From positions 10,245,001 to 10,309,000 of the forward strand of contig NC_065897.1 of assembly GCF_905147045.1 (NCBI RefSeq): a stretch of DNA of 64,000 nt, read 5' to 3'. The translations under genes and the position numbers were made by a program. The notes under the pieces are model-generated. The model did no database searches. It had not been told where the DNA came from and was given only the letters and a program-made list of their open reading frames with translations. Source of the DNA: Nymphalis io. Taxonomy: Eukaryota; Arthropoda; Insecta; Lepidoptera; Nymphalidae. Below, one piece after another: positions 26,401-36,105 of the stretch; positions within the stretch are counted from its first letter, which is position 1; each line of letters starts with the position of its first letter.

Positions 26401-29014
26401 ATTCTTGCAACATATTATAATTGAAGGAAGATAACACTGAAAAATACACGATAAAAAATGAACCTAATAATACCAACATTTATTATTATTTTGTTATCTG
26501 TATGGATATATAAATAAATATTTCTCGACCTGGATACAGATTTAAATTATAATATGCACAATATGCAATCGCAAATCCAAATTAATGTATAAGATTAATA
26601 AAATACATTTTTTTAACAGTTATTTGTCATTAATCATTATTATCATTCGCTTGCCATTATCGTTTCGGGAGGACTGCGAAACGATAATGGCACGAAACCA
26701 TAATAAATAAAATAATAATGAAAATATTTATTTCAATATAACATGTTTTCTAGCTATATACGGATATTGGGTTTGATCTAGTAAATAAGATGTGATTCTA
26801 TTTGTACTTGTGTCAAGAGACCAAGTTCTTCGATAACACTTCATATATTTCTTATCTTTAAGTAAAAAGTTTATTTGTGTATATGTGTGTTTGAATCTCT
26901 CTCGTTGTAATAGGGCTTCACTTCATTGTAGTTAATAATAGATAGCCACTTTCTTAAAATTAATAAAACTGTATGATACACAAAATAATTTAGCATACGT
27001 ACTTCTTGCTAACGCATTTGCTGGTGATATTTTTTGTGTGTCGATATAACAAGGCGTTCAATCACGTCTTACGACATAAAGAATTAGAATGAGGCAGCTC
27101 TATTTTTTTTTCTGTCAAAACCACTTTGCTTTTCTCAAAGCTGGTTTTTTAAACAATAAATATGAATACATTTGGCTACTATTTTGATACCTGAAAATCA
27201 GTCTATAACAATATCATCCAAATTGAAATTTAACGTATAATAATCACAAACCCCCTTCATTCTTAAAGTCAGTTAAAAATAGTACTTATTATATTATCGC
27301 CCTTTAATTTATTATTTATTTTAAAGGAATTATATATTTTATGATACTAAATAGAATAAAAATGACTTAAAATACAAATTTTAGTAAATGCACTGTTATG
27401 TATATTATACAGGACACAGACATTATTCTTATTCATTTGTCATTTAGGTCTCTATAATGGCAATAAAAGATAGTGAACGTACGTTGGTACAGAATTATTA
27501 TTAAAGGTTATCGTATTACTATTTTATTCCACGCATATATACAAATAGTACCTAGCTGGATAAAATATTATTTATATTCACTTTAATTCTTTGGAAATTT
27601 ATAAGCTAAACAAAGAAGACTGAGGAGGAACTATTAACAATTATAAGAAACTCCTCATGGGTAAAAAGTTAAAGATAAAACCGTCAACTGCTTCAGTAGC
27701 GGTTCTAAAGCTCGATTTTTTTGTTAATTTTAATTTTATATTGTGTTTTACACGTTTGTTTGGATTTTTGAGCAAACATAGACAAATATTTATTCTTGGC
27801 TAATTTACGACAACACGAACAAATTGTCGATAGACTATATAAAATTAATCACCACCATTTTTGTTGCCTCTCGTTCTGCTTATAAAATGGATATAATAAG
27901 AATAATATTATTATGCTAGATATTATACCCCTATATATTTTAATAAATTATCTAACTTAACTAAAAATAGTAATATCATAATATCTAAATCTCAACCACA
28001 ACTACATTGAGCGATTACACAGTGTTACTAAGTCTTTTATGTACTAACATATACGCTTTTACAACAGGATCCCAGAAAACGTTCAAAAATACTCAATTAT
28101 AAAATTAAAAAAAAATCGTTAAGGGGCGCTTACTAAATGATATTAACCAACCAATTACTTTTTAGATGATTGCACACCTTGGGCATGAAACGATCGTCTC
28201 CAGGCCATTTCAAATAAAAACATATAAGTCTATTATTGTATATTACCCATTGTAAAAAAAACTGATATAAAAAAACCCGCTTTGTTTCTTTCGCCGGTTC
28301 TTTTTGGTGTTTATTTCGAAACCGTCAAAAAAAGATAGTGAACATAGGTGGTTCATTTATGACAATAAGTGAGCGTAACCAGTGTGTAACGCTTCTATAT
28401 TGAATAAGAATTTTTGAGTTTGATTTTTGACTTTGAAATAATCTTATCAATTAAATAACACTGGATTTATCGAATAAGCTAAATAATCAATTGTTAAAAA
28501 AACGCAATAAATACCACACTGCCTCTGTTTTCAAAAAGCGGAAAAGGGATTTAAATGACAAATAAATTAGAATAATGTCTTTGTCCAATATATAATAATA
28601 TACATATGAATGCATATACGAAAACTTATATGTAAAGTCATTTTTAATTTGTTATATAATTTTAAAACATAGTATATTGAATTCATCCAGTAACAGTCTG
28701 GTATTCAGAAGCGAATCAAAGATATTAAGCCGCACCCAAACAAGCTGACAAGGCTTAGAGTTGCCAAGAATAAGAATAAAATTTAACATTTGGTTAGTAT
28801 AATAAAAAAATGTAGTATTGATATTAATAATACTTACATTAAACCAGCAAGTGATTAATTTCCATCTCACACGTGAGTAGATATTGACTCTAGGGTCCTC
28901 ATCATTTGACATGTCAATTGGTAAGATCACAATACAAGCAAATACAAGATGCAATGTAACAACACCGTAAAAACACAGTCGAACATTTAGTAATAAATCA
29001 CTGCTTTTTATCAT
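14948..29014 (-). CDS. AIG1/ADTRP-like (FAR-17a family) membrane hydrolase, complete, 4 exons
   Basis: AIG1 and ADTRP are multi-span membrane threonine hydrolases that cleave fatty-acid esters of hydroxy fatty acids (FAHFAs). Exons on the minus strand are 29014-28838, 25149-25009, 23019-22799 and 15146-14948, with phases 0, 0 and 2, all GT/AG. They give 245 residues, close to the 230-245 of human members. The catalytic threonine fits T55 in RWKLIT (human ADTRP RWKYMT). The histidine fits H141 in QHSLHT (human NHAMHT). FRDYFMTSIIFP and FWTLWMKDPELIAP match the family core. The start is ATG 29012-29014; the frame is open further upstream only through non-ATG codons. Intron 3 carries a LINE, an RTE tail and a decayed coding segment. 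The catalytic role is inferred from family members. Confidence 0.9.
15277..15678 (-). pseudogene. Decayed unidentified coding segment in AIG1 intron 3
   Basis: On the minus strand one frame runs from about 15678 to a stop at 15277, broken only by a TAA at 15541-15543. Its composition is protein-like (NTDHLSGIADNRIRSFTLII and, after the stop, EGSTSLRFNVIQCFFENKN). The C-terminal 84 residues are helical and Leu/Lys-rich. The same frame continues upstream with more stops (15681 and beyond). I do not recognise the protein. It could be a processed pseudogene of a host gene, part of an unknown transposon protein, or a diverged exon. It has no splice sites consistent with the AIG1-like gene. Confidence 0.45.
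16131..18966 (-). pseudogene. LINE ORF2: endonuclease and reverse transcriptase, broken
   Basis: The N-terminal AP-type endonuclease shows IYYQNVRGLRTK, CLSETWLL, GGGVLVA and ILGDFNVSNG. The reverse transcriptase shows NYRPISKLCCIAKLFEKII, QHGFINKRSTETNL, DYCKAFDKVSHNIL, SGVPQGSHLGPLLFNIFIND and the catalytic LYADDTKIF. A C-terminal region begins near RDLGVTLDSKLSFGSHI. Breaks: a frameshift between about 17990 and 17925 in a T-rich run, an in-frame TAG at 17240-17242, and a frameshift near 16765. The visible frame begins at a GTG with no upstream in-frame ATG before a stop. The endonuclease DKYHP stands where SDHxP is usual. Confidence 0.85.
19026..19339 (+). repeat. tRNA-derived SINE, full-length, inside the LINE
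   Basis: It opens with a tRNA-like head: A box within gagatggcctagtggtaag and B box ggttcaaacccggg. The body is shared with copies at 48166-48480 and 53192-53494, and the end has (TTACTG)n repeats. It resembles the SINEs called Metulj in butterflies, a name offered from memory of the family only. It lies opposite to the LINE, between ORF1 and ORF2, so it inserted after the LINE. Confidence 0.85.
19542..20588 (-). pseudogene. LINE ORF1 with PHD-like finger and coiled coil, one stop
   Basis: From ATG 20588 the product begins MNKFGCCTSTKADQ and forms a PHD-like zinc finger (CNC-type spacing: C-K-L-C, F-H-Y-R-C, W-I-C-P-D-C). An acidic linker follows, then a coiled coil (SISNEITSLRQEIQNIKI) and an RSNIEICGIPE nucleic-acid-binding region. 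An in-frame TGA at 20448-20450 interrupts the finger. ORF1 proteins of this kind bind element RNA. Apart from the TGA the frame is open for about 349 codons. Confidence 0.8.
20601..21693. other. Intron 3 stretch, possible LINE 5' UTR
   Basis: An A-rich run near 20652 and a T-rich run near 20680 are followed by 'cgatctcgtgcccgtctcgtctg', more GC-rich than its surroundings, which may belong to the LINE 5' UTR. The rest is AT-rich and holds no recognisable gene. Confidence 0.4.
21694..22110 (-). mobile_element. 3' end of an RTE-clade LINE
   Basis: On the minus strand a 129-codon frame encodes the C-terminus of an RTE-type ORF2: LKWQWAGHVCRRTDGRWSRR, RSVGRPPARWTDDLKKVAGT and EAYVQQW before the stop. 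Only a few bases separate the stop from a (GATT)n tail (plus strand caatcaatcaatcaa near 21700), as expected for RTE elements with tiny 3' UTRs. A second copy is at 50222-50588. The 5' part is missing. Confidence 0.82.
22111..22798. other. Intron 3 start region, no feature seen
   Basis: AT-rich intron of the AIG1-like gene next to its exon-3 donor, with two poly(T) runs near 22137-22170. Nothing else is supported. Confidence 0.5.
22799..23019 (-). CDS. AIG1-like exon 3 (catalytic histidine)
   Basis: The acceptor is gtatttttag and the donor gtaagt, leaving two bases of a Val codon. It encodes FWTLWMKDPELIAPMAVF, then YLPYWAQHSLHTVSG with the predicted catalytic H141. A hydrophobic span, the basic loop LLPRRRPTN and another span follow. 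Confidence 0.9.
23354..23402. repeat. (TA)n microsatellite
   Basis: About 24 TA units, the longest TA tract in the window, in AIG1 intron 2. Confidence 0.95.
23461..23650 (-). repeat. 290-bp dispersed repeat, minus, diverged
   Basis: The segments 'gggccacctaatggtaagtg', 'accaccgcccatagacactg' and 'cactcactcttcaaaccaga' are the reverse complement of parts of the copy at 41151-41447. It is old and partial. Confidence 0.7.
24517..24872 (+). repeat. 290-bp dispersed repeat, diverged copy
   Basis: The order 'ggctttgtgcaagcccatcg', 'agccagtgtaactacaggca' and 'cttaccatcaggtggccca', with a final A tail, follows the consensus of the other copies. It also has a short antisense segment at its left end (about 24517-24575), suggesting a compound insertion. 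AIG1 intron 2. Confidence 0.75.
25009..25149 (-). CDS. AIG1-like exon 2
   Basis: A phase-0 exon of 47 codons; acceptor tatttttcag, donor gtaaga. It encodes LMILAYSLISIYCDW (span), a charged loop and then KKFRDYFMTSIIFPTTM. The last segment aligns with human ADTRP AFRDLLFTTLAFPVST. Confidence 0.9.
25395..25780. repeat. GC-rich dispersed repeat candidate
   Basis: A GC-rich block inside AT-rich intron 1 ('cgtgcctcggaaagaacgta', 'cctgaactctttccggtcgc', 'gacgccgaaatcggtcacc'). It resembles a repeat I associate with lepidopteran genomes. The overlapping short frames on both strands are not convincing genes. The class is unknown and no boundaries are visible. Confidence 0.4.
26122..26292 (+). mobile_element. 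3' end of a CR1/Jockey-like LINE (young family)
   Basis: It encodes the last residues FKRGVKRHLAGRQGEGG of a LINE ORF2, then a 3' UTR ending in 'ccctcccggcgaatatatt' and an A run. It is almost identical over about 160 bases to 35597-35760 in the LTR element, so the family moved recently. The copy is strongly 5' truncated. Confidence 0.8.
26652..26692. repeat. Perfect 16-bp hairpin
   Basis: The arm tgccattatcgtttcg (26652-26667), a 9-base loop and the exact reverse complement (26677-26692). Its mixed base composition makes chance less likely than for the AT-only hairpins. It lies in AIG1 intron 1. Function unknown. Confidence 0.7.
28015..28225 (+). mobile_element. LINE 3' end, decayed (same family as 41680-42150)
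   Basis: The stretch 'caggatcccagaaaacgttc' and the following '...atgattgcacacctt...aaacgatcgtctccagg' repeat, on the plus strand, what stands on the minus strand at 41680-41830. There it is the end of the ORF (FYNRIPENVQ) plus 3' UTR. Only the last part is present here. Confidence 0.65.
28838..29014 (-). CDS. AIG1-like exon 1 (start and catalytic threonine)
   Basis: ATG at 29012-29014 with A at -3. It encodes MIKSSDLLLNVRLCFYGVV (span 1), an acidic loop and then YSRVRWKLITCWFN with the predicted catalytic T55. The donor is gtaagt in phase 0. A TATATAAG at 29042-29049 lies only about 30 bases before the ATG, so its use as a TATA box would leave almost no 5' UTR. Confidence 0.88.
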
Positions 29015-29395
29015 TTTATTATTTATTTCTTTTTCGTTAAACTTATATACAATGTAGCGCGTTGCCACTACGTTTCAGATTCGCACATAAAATGATTCCG
29101 TTCGTCCTTTACACATGAATTTACATCCATCGATAGTTTAAGCAAGACGTGCGTGTGTGTGTTAAGGAATGAAATTACAAGCGGTTTTTTTAATGATATA
29201 TTTCTCGTATTCGAGTATGTTTAACGATTTAAAATATATATAATTATTTTTAGTTTATGGCTGATTTTTTTATTGCAATTAAAATACAATTTTTAATAAA
29301 TAATCAAGTAGCTAAGTCCGGCTACGCATAACTTCAGCTGCGTCTGATATGATATTAATAGGGAAGTAACTAAAAGAATTCTAGTGAACATAGAT

Positions 29396-29660
29396 TTACT
29401 GGTGGTAGGGCTTTGTGCAAGCTCGTCTAGGTAGGTACCACCCACTCATCAGATATTCTACCGCAAAACAGCAATACTTGATATTGTTGTGTTCCGGTTT
29501 GAAGGGTGAGTGAGTCAGTGTAATTACAGGCACAAGGGACATAAAATCTTAGTTCCCAAGGTTGGTAGAGGTTGATGGCGCATTGGCTATAAGCGATGGT
29601 TGACATTTCTTACAATGCCAATGTCTAAGGGCGTTTGGTGACCACTTCATAAACAAATGA
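29396..29660 (+). repeat. 290-bp dispersed repeat
   Basis: A good match to the consensus (ggctttgtgcaagctcgtct ... ccacccactcatcagatatt ... cacaagggacataaaatctt). It has a small internal insertion near 29567 and a worn right end without the A tail. Confidence 0.8.
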
Positions 29661-29899
29661 CTTGACTACTGCATGACTTGCACGTGAACATGCTACATAT
29701 TTTAAATAATAATATTTATTTTAAAATACAAATTTAGTTTATTGACCGTACAATCGTAAAGAAAAATGCCTTGCTCTTTAAAATTCAAATATAGTTAGTT
29801 ATTGCCGATATAGAGAATAACCATCATGGCCGTTTTGAGCATTTTCCATCGAGCCTACATGGTGAATTTCTTATTCTTGGTCACAATTTCAAACAAGTG

Positions 29900-30180
29900 A
29901 TTTCATAAATTACTAGCTATTCACACGAGTAGAATAAGGATTTTCATAAAACATTTATGTCGTATTACATACAATTCTATTGGTTTACGCGGCGCACGCC
30001 AGTTAAGCCTGTCTTCAACAATCACCGTCATATTTCAGCCAATTTAAACAAAATTTTAATGAATTAAATACCTAAACCTTCTTCATGAACTACTCCATCC
30101 ATTGTTGAAAATCCATTGGATGGTATTTGATATTTATGTTTATCGCATTCAGACAAACAGACAGATGCGGCTTTGTTCGA
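29900..30180. repeat. Worn dispersed repeat remnant
   Basis: Phrases such as 'actagctattcacacgagta' and 'cagacaaacagacagatgcg' resemble the edges of a common insect repeat whose ends carry (CAGA)n-like motifs. Class not determined. Confidence 0.35.
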
Positions 30181-30610
30181 CTTTGTTCTTTAAAATATAG
30201 TGAAAAGTCTTGATGATATTACTTTATCAATTTAGTTATGATGTGTGTTATTAGAAAAGATTTATACATCGATATTAAACTTGGGGGGTGCTGGGAATCT
30301 GTCTGGTAGTATTTTATTATAAGCACGCGCTTATTGATGTGCAACGTTGTGACAATATTTATTTTCGAGTTTTACAAACACAAACACGTGGCGGATGAAT
30401 TGTTAGTATATATTTATTGTATATGCAATTAATATACAGATAAAAATTACTATTACCTACTGTACAAATCGTGACCGCTTGAAATGGTGGCAAAAATGCT
30501 AGCATTTCCCCTTTGAATCGCAATTCTTATCCTCTAAGCGAAAAATGAACCACCCGTTCTGTCACCAGTAGAAGCAATAAGACGAGGTGCTATATTTTTA
30601 ATGAAAGTTT

Positions 30611-30960
30611 TTGCACTTTTACTCCAAGGTCCAAGCGCTTCAATTGCTTCAACGGAATAAAAATATAATTTGTCAAGTTCAACGACGGCAATATTTACGG
30701 CCTTTTTATTGTATCATTAAGAGAGCCATGTGGAAAGGCCTACCTAGTTCAGGTAGGCCTTACCACCTTGGACATGAAAAACCGTATAAGCCGAAAGAGT
30801 CCACCTCCTCCTACTAGGGAATCTGTACTCAAAGCACACCTGTGTGCCCTAGTCGGAGACCTATTGTTATGCAAAAATATTCATTGTATAAAATCTTCCC
30901 AAGATTTTTAGTGGGTACCACATGTAACCAGTGACCTGACACATAATATGATCAAGCTAG
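30611..30960. repeat. Moderately GC-rich segment, possible repeat
   Basis: It includes a short hairpin (cctacctagttcaggtagg near 30741) and 'ccgaaagagtccacctcctc'. A 68-codon frame crosses it, but its product resembles no family I know. Possibly part of an LTR or LINE 3' UTR. Confidence 0.35.
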
Positions 30961-31599
30961 AAGTCTGGCATATAGAATATAATATGATAATGTACACCAA
31001 AAAAGTTGCAGAAACATACAGTCATAACCAAAAAACTATTAATGTACAAAAGGCGGTCTTATCGCTAAAAGAGCGATCTCTTCCAGACAAGTTCTTTGGG
31101 TGACAGACATGAGATAAATAAAGCGGTAAGGATCAGATACAGATTTATTTTACTTTTTTAAATAAATAATAGTATATAATACATACATAAACAAATATAT
31201 AAAATTATATAGTAATTATTATGATTTTTAGTAAAGTATTCGGTTTTTTCGGTTGTAGTAAATTGATTGTTGGAAAGCGCTGGAACCAACAATTTCCTCG
31301 CCGAATATATGACATGATAATATAATCTTAAAAAGCATGCAATATATATTTTCATGAAGATAACATATTATATTTTTAAAAAAATCGTAACAATCAATTT
31401 AACAGTACATTTTATTATGACTGCACTTCGCATTAGATAACGATTTAAATTTTTTGGTTACATATTTATTTAACTTAGCTTATCTTATATTATATATTGT
31501 ATTATCGTCAGTGCATATTGAACGCAAAAAAAATATTTTTAGTTTGTATTTATTAATTCTATAACTGTATTCGTGTAAGTAATACTAAGTAAACCTTCT

Positions 31600-33540
31600 T
31601 CTTCTTCTTCTTCGAGTGCCACTCCGACTAGCGAAGGTTGGCAGTCAGCTTTAAATACTCCTTCTTGTTCTTCGCGAGGCGAAAGAGTTCGGCAGCACTC
31701 GCGATTCCCGTCCATTCACGGATGTTGCACAGCCAAGACTTTTTTCTGCGCCCAACAGCTCTCCTTCCGGCAAATTTTCCCATCATAATCAGTTGCAAAA
31801 GTTCAAATCTTTCATGCCTAAGCACGTGTCCGAGATATGCAACTTTTCTCTTTTTGACAGTCTCCAAAGGTTGCCGTTTTTGGTTGACGCGTCGCAGAAC
31901 TTCCACGTTCGAGACCTTTTGAGTCCAACTAATGGCCAACATACGTCTATAAGCCATCTCGAAAGCTTCTATACGTTTTTTGAGGTCTTCTTTAATTGTC
32001 CACGCCTCGCATCCGTAAAGAAGTATAGGCCAGATGTAACAATGTAGGAGTCGTATGCGCGCGCACAGGGATCTTAAGTCTGCGATTGCAGAGTACTTTT
32101 TTTAACCTGCAAAAGGCACTTCGAGCTATTTCGATGCGAGGGTAAAGATACTTCCTGTTCACAGCTCCAGGTGTCATTAAGCCATGTCCCCAAATATTTG
32201 TACTTGCGCACCCTCTCAATTTTTTGGCCTGCTACAATGATAGCAATGTCATCGAAGCTATGTTTAGATAACACCATGATCTTCGTTTTTGATAGGTTCA
32301 TCCTCAGACCCGCGTTTTCACTGCACTCATTAACACGGCTCATAATTAATTGCAGCTCTTCAGGAGATGATGCTATTAGGACTGTATCGTCAGCGTATCT
32401 GATGTTGTTAATATACCGGCCATTTATTTTGACTCCACATTCTTGGCCTTCAATTGCTTCTGCTATTATTTGTTCCGAGTACAAATTAAATAGCGTGGGT
32501 GATAATATACAGCCTTGTCGGACTCCTTTCTTTATTTCTACCTCATCAGTCTCCTCATTGTCAACTCGTACAGTAGCCTTCTGGTTCCAATACAGATTCT
32601 GGATAATACGTAGATCTTTCTATGTCATCTAAGCCGATATCATGTAATATTGCAATTAGACGGTCATGCAGTACTCTGTCAAAGGCTTTTTCGTAATCGA
32701 TGAAACAAAGGAAAACGTCTTGTTGCATGTCTCTGCATTTTTGTACGAGAACCTGCATTGCAAAAAGAGCCTCTCTCGTGCCCACTCCTATTCAAAAACC
32801 AAACTGACTATCTGCGATATGTTCGTCGAATTTAGCTCTTATTCGCTCGTGGATGATATTCAGAAATAGTTTCAATACTTGGCTCATAAGGCTAATCGTT
32901 CGAAACTCTTCGCACCTTCTTGCGTTGGTCTTCTTAGGAAGCGTAATAAAAGTTGAGGTTAGCCAGTCTTTGGGTAAGTGGCCAGAGTCGTATATCAAGT
33001 TAAAGAATTTAACCAGGAAGTCAATATTTTCGTCTTCAATAAGTTCAAGTACCTCTATGGGAACATTATCCGGTCCGGTTGATTTTCCCGTTTTAGCTTT
33101 TTTAAGAGCGTTTGTGACTTCATTTTTCAGGATAGGATATCCCTCATTTGGATCACAATTTACCGCTATGCTTCGAAAATCGTCGGCAAACATTTTTTTT
33201 TTATTTATTTATTAGGGAAACATACAGCATATCGTATATTACAACTTAATATAATAATCATATTTTAACACTTATGCCAGTTAAGTTTCCACTACTGTTT
33301 TAACAGGGAAGTGGACTAATTGTAAATGTATTGTTCCCATAGGTGTTTTTTTCCCGATATATCTAATATGGGAATATTATTTCGAGTATAAGAGTGGTCT
33401 TTTTGTGTCCTACCAAAGATTTTATTTCCTTATGCAGGTTAAATGCATCATGTTTAGCACAAAGGTCCTCCACAAAATCACACTTGCACTGATACCAAGC
33501 ATCTCTAGCATAACGAACTTCACTTCAAGTAAACCTAATA
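31600..33540 (-). mobile_element. RTE-like LINE, broken, interrupted by a second LINE
   Basis: Minus-strand pieces in several frames make up one RTE-type ORF2. An upstream linker lies at 33540-33405 (ARDAWYQCKCDFVEDLCAKH). The first RT part is at 33193-32792 (KAKTGKSTGPDNVPIEVLEL) and the next at 32785-32561 (YEKAFDRVLHDRL), separated by a stop. The catalytic part is at 32484-32074 (NIRYADDTVLIASS). Then come a shifted piece at 32219-31992 and the C-terminus at 31957-31628 (KVSNVEVLRRVNQ, KRKVAYLGHVLRHERFELLQ). A short 3' UTR ends in (GAA)n (plus strand cttcttcttcttcttc near 31600). The endonuclease is not visible. Confidence 0.8.
33194..33390 (-). mobile_element. Truncated LINE 3' UTR inserted in the RTE-like element
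   Basis: On the minus strand this ends in ...gtttccctaataaataaataaa plus an A run placed directly against RTE coding sequence. Its pattern ('ggaaac' runs, gtttccc tail) matches the 3' UTR of the LINE at 15945-16130. RTE-like coding resumes upstream of it, so it is a nested insertion in the same orientation. Confidence 0.6.
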
Positions 33541-33734
33541 AATATGCGGTCGGGGACCTGCGACAGGAACGAAATTCTTTGCGATATTTTTAAGTTGAAA
33601 AAAAAATGCAGATTTTTAATGATTAAATACATCACTGTATTTTCGTCACACCGAAAAGCGCAGTTGACCTTTATTCAAATGTCTCGAATTTGTACATTTT
33701 TATGTTTTAATTATTATTTGGCTCAGCCTGTATA

Positions 33735-34045
33735 AAAATTTGGCCCTTCTTCCGAACTGCGGCAAAGCTCTTTTTTTATCGCTGGAATAACACATTTATG
33801 CGTTTCCGGGAGCGTCACAGGATCGCTTGCGCATGGTAAAGTGACGCCCCGACGGTTGGCCAGCCTATGCGGGCCTCGATTTTTAGGTGCTTTCCCGGAT
33901 ACAGGGATGCTCGCGGATACAGGGATGCTCACGCTCGCCAGCGAGATATCTCCGCTGGCTATAGCCATCAGGAAATGCCGACAGAGTGTCGGCCAGAGCC
34001 GACACGTAGCACACTTCGCAAGGGTGTGGTGCGCCGTATCCATGA
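33735..34045 (-). mobile_element. R1-clade LINE 3' end (minus)
   Basis: MDTAHHTLAKCATC is the end of the C-terminal finger (compare DTACHTLMEC at 1389-1700). A decayed frame and GC-rich 3' UTR with the shared 'ggcccgca...ccaaccgtcgg' block follow. A small tandem duplication, gatacagggatgctc twice, lies at 33898-33927. Confidence 0.68.
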
Positions 34046-35445
34046 CGAAGATAAAATTTAATAGAAGGTAAAATGGAATGGCTTAATGGAAAGTAAAATT
34101 TTTCACAAAGTCCAGTCTTTTTCTGTTAAATAAAGGTTCAATTTCAGTTCAGTTTTTTCTTCTCCATTTTCAGTATTTGCAATTTTTAAATTATTATTGT
34201 CAGACATCGTCACATTACATACATTGATATACTTTATTTTATGATTTATTTATTTTTTTATTTAGTTTTTCGCTATTTATTTTATATTGTTTTATTTACA
34301 TTACATATGAAGCACTGAACCGATTTACCAATGGAATATAAAATGACATACTTACAAAAATATTAACATATTTACGACACCTCTGGTCGACCGTCAACGA
34401 ATTCAAATTTATTTATCAAATGTCTATAATATTTTTATTTTTTCCGGGGAAATTTAGCTTATGACCTTAGAATTCGAGTGAGATTTTGGAAAACATTTTA
34501 CGAATTTCTGCTTACACGGGTTCAGGACCCCTGTAGTTAGGAGGCCCCGTATCATTGATACAGCTGATACGGCAGTAGCTAGGCCCATGGTAGGGATTTA
34601 AATTAATAAATTTCATTTAACATGTTAGGAAAATAGTAATTTATTCAAAATTATAATGTGAACTTCTCTAAATTTATTTTTTGACAATTGCACAGAACCG
34701 TGCTTTTATAATTCCAGTGATGCAACCGCGTCTTTTTCTTGACTTCCAATGGATTCAAAACGATATTCGCATTATTACCAACTAACAGTTTCTACTAAAT
34801 CGAACAAATTGAATTACTATTAAATAATTCTTGAAATCGAATTCACTACTTATACACTATGTATAATATACAGTGATTAGAAATACATAGTATTTAATTA
34901 TTAGAATATATAGTGATTACCAAACCGCATTGGAGCAGTGTGGTGGAATAAGCTCCAAAACCTTCTTCTCAAAAGGGAGAAGAGGCCTTAGCCCAGCCGT
35001 GGGACATAAACAGGCTGTTACTGATACTGTTACTGAATTCTTGAAATATAGTTTAATATTTAAAATAAATATTTTTGACACGAATTGGCAATAAATAATG
35101 TCAAGGCTCAAAGGAACACTGAACTCCACTAAAAACCACTGTGTAGTTAATAAAACTGGACTGCTGCGTTTGTAATTACTATAAACTATCTACTAAAAAT
35201 ATCTCATAGTATTTTTACAAATGGCGTAGGAGACTACAAGATTTACATGTTTTTCTCTAACAATTATTTATATTGCTATAATTTAGAAGTGTTTATCTAA
35301 TACAACACGTTATGCTAATTACTAATAGACGTAGCTCTCTTTATCTGTTAAAAAAGATTGTGAGCTTATTGCATTTAATTGCTCCTCTGTGTGTTGGCAT
35401 ATATATATATATATATATACAATATAACAAATATATATATATATA
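34046..35445. other. AT-rich, one SINE fragment
   Basis: No gene recognised. The region holds the SINE piece at 34919-35034 and ends in two (TA)n tracts (35399-35420, 35431-35445) that form the insertion site of the LTR element. Confidence 0.5.
34919..35034 (+). repeat. 5'-truncated SINE
   Basis: It matches the 3' third of the SINE (accgcattggagcagtgtgg ... gcccagccgtgggacataaa), with a (TACTGA/T)n end. Confidence 0.8.
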
Positions 35446-36105
35446 TGTCGCAACCGGGTGAATCTCGATGTCACCGCCTAACTGTGACATCAATTCCATC
35501 GCGAACAAAGAAATTTGGCAACTCCTTTCTTTGTCGCACTTCCAAAAAATGGAATTCCTTACCAGCTCACGTGTTCCCCTCCTCTTACAACCCGGGTTCC
35601 TTCAAACGAGGCGTGAAGAGGCATCTTGCGGGCCGGCAAGGCGAAGGCGGCTAGTGCAGAACGTTTTTCCCGTCTGTACTGGCCGTCGTCGCGTTTGGAC
35701 TCTACTACCACTTACCAACAGGTGAAGTAGAGTCATTTGCCCTCCCGGCGAATATATAAAAAAAAAAAAATATATATATTATTTCGGTCAACGCCATCTA
35801 GTGGTATACGTTCGAGACTACGTTATGGAATCGTTTCCGGAACGCCAGCGCCACGTAGCGGCACTCGATGGAGTATGTGTAAGCATGCGCCAGAGGGGAA
35901 CGTCGGACAGGACTACTCTCCGAGCGTTCGGCGCGTGCGGTCACAGAACCATCGCGCATTCCGGTCACCTACTTAAACTGTGTTACTGAGTCATTATACT
36001 GTGGTTGATTGTACAAGTGTGTTTTCTTGATCCTTCGTCACCCACGATAGATGCCCACATAAGAAAACCATGAACTATAACTGTGGTGATGGCCATCCGC
36101 CGTCA
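35446..36105 (+). repeat. 5' LTR (split by a LINE insertion)
   Basis: It starts tgtcgcaaccgggtgaat (35446-35463), is interrupted to about 35777, and resumes at attatttcgg to end at ccgccgtca (36105). Without the insert it is about 346 bases, matching the 344 of the 3' LTR with very few differences. A possible primer-binding region (tcagaagtgggatcag) follows at 36106. Confidence 0.85.
35464..35777 (+). mobile_element. Truncated LINE inserted in the 5' LTR
   Basis: It encodes the ORF2 C-terminus (IPSRTKKFGNSFLCRTSKKW, NSLPAHVFPSSYNPGSFKRG), then the same 3' UTR as 26122-26292, and ends in an A run and (TA)n. The 3' LTR at 39046 has the uninterrupted sequence, which proves the insertion and dates it after the LTR element arrived. 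Confidence 0.85.

Larger units (their letters stand above)
25781..28010. other. AIG1 intron 1, mostly AT-rich
   Basis: Apart from the LINE tail at 26122-26292 and the hairpin at 26652-26692, I see no gene or element. The intron runs from 25150 to 28837. Confidence 0.5.

Noticed and set aside
29042..29049. TATATAAG as promoter of the AIG1-like gene
   Set aside because: It would leave a 5' UTR of only a few bases; the true start is probably further upstream or in a non-coding exon.
28838..29068. Longer AIG1-like start at 29068
   Set aside because: The frame there begins with GTG, not ATG; the first ATG is at 29014 and gives the family's usual length.
35801..35989. Repeated 62-79 codon frames in both LTRs
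   Set aside because: They are LTR sequence read by chance; the same frames recur at 39045-39273.
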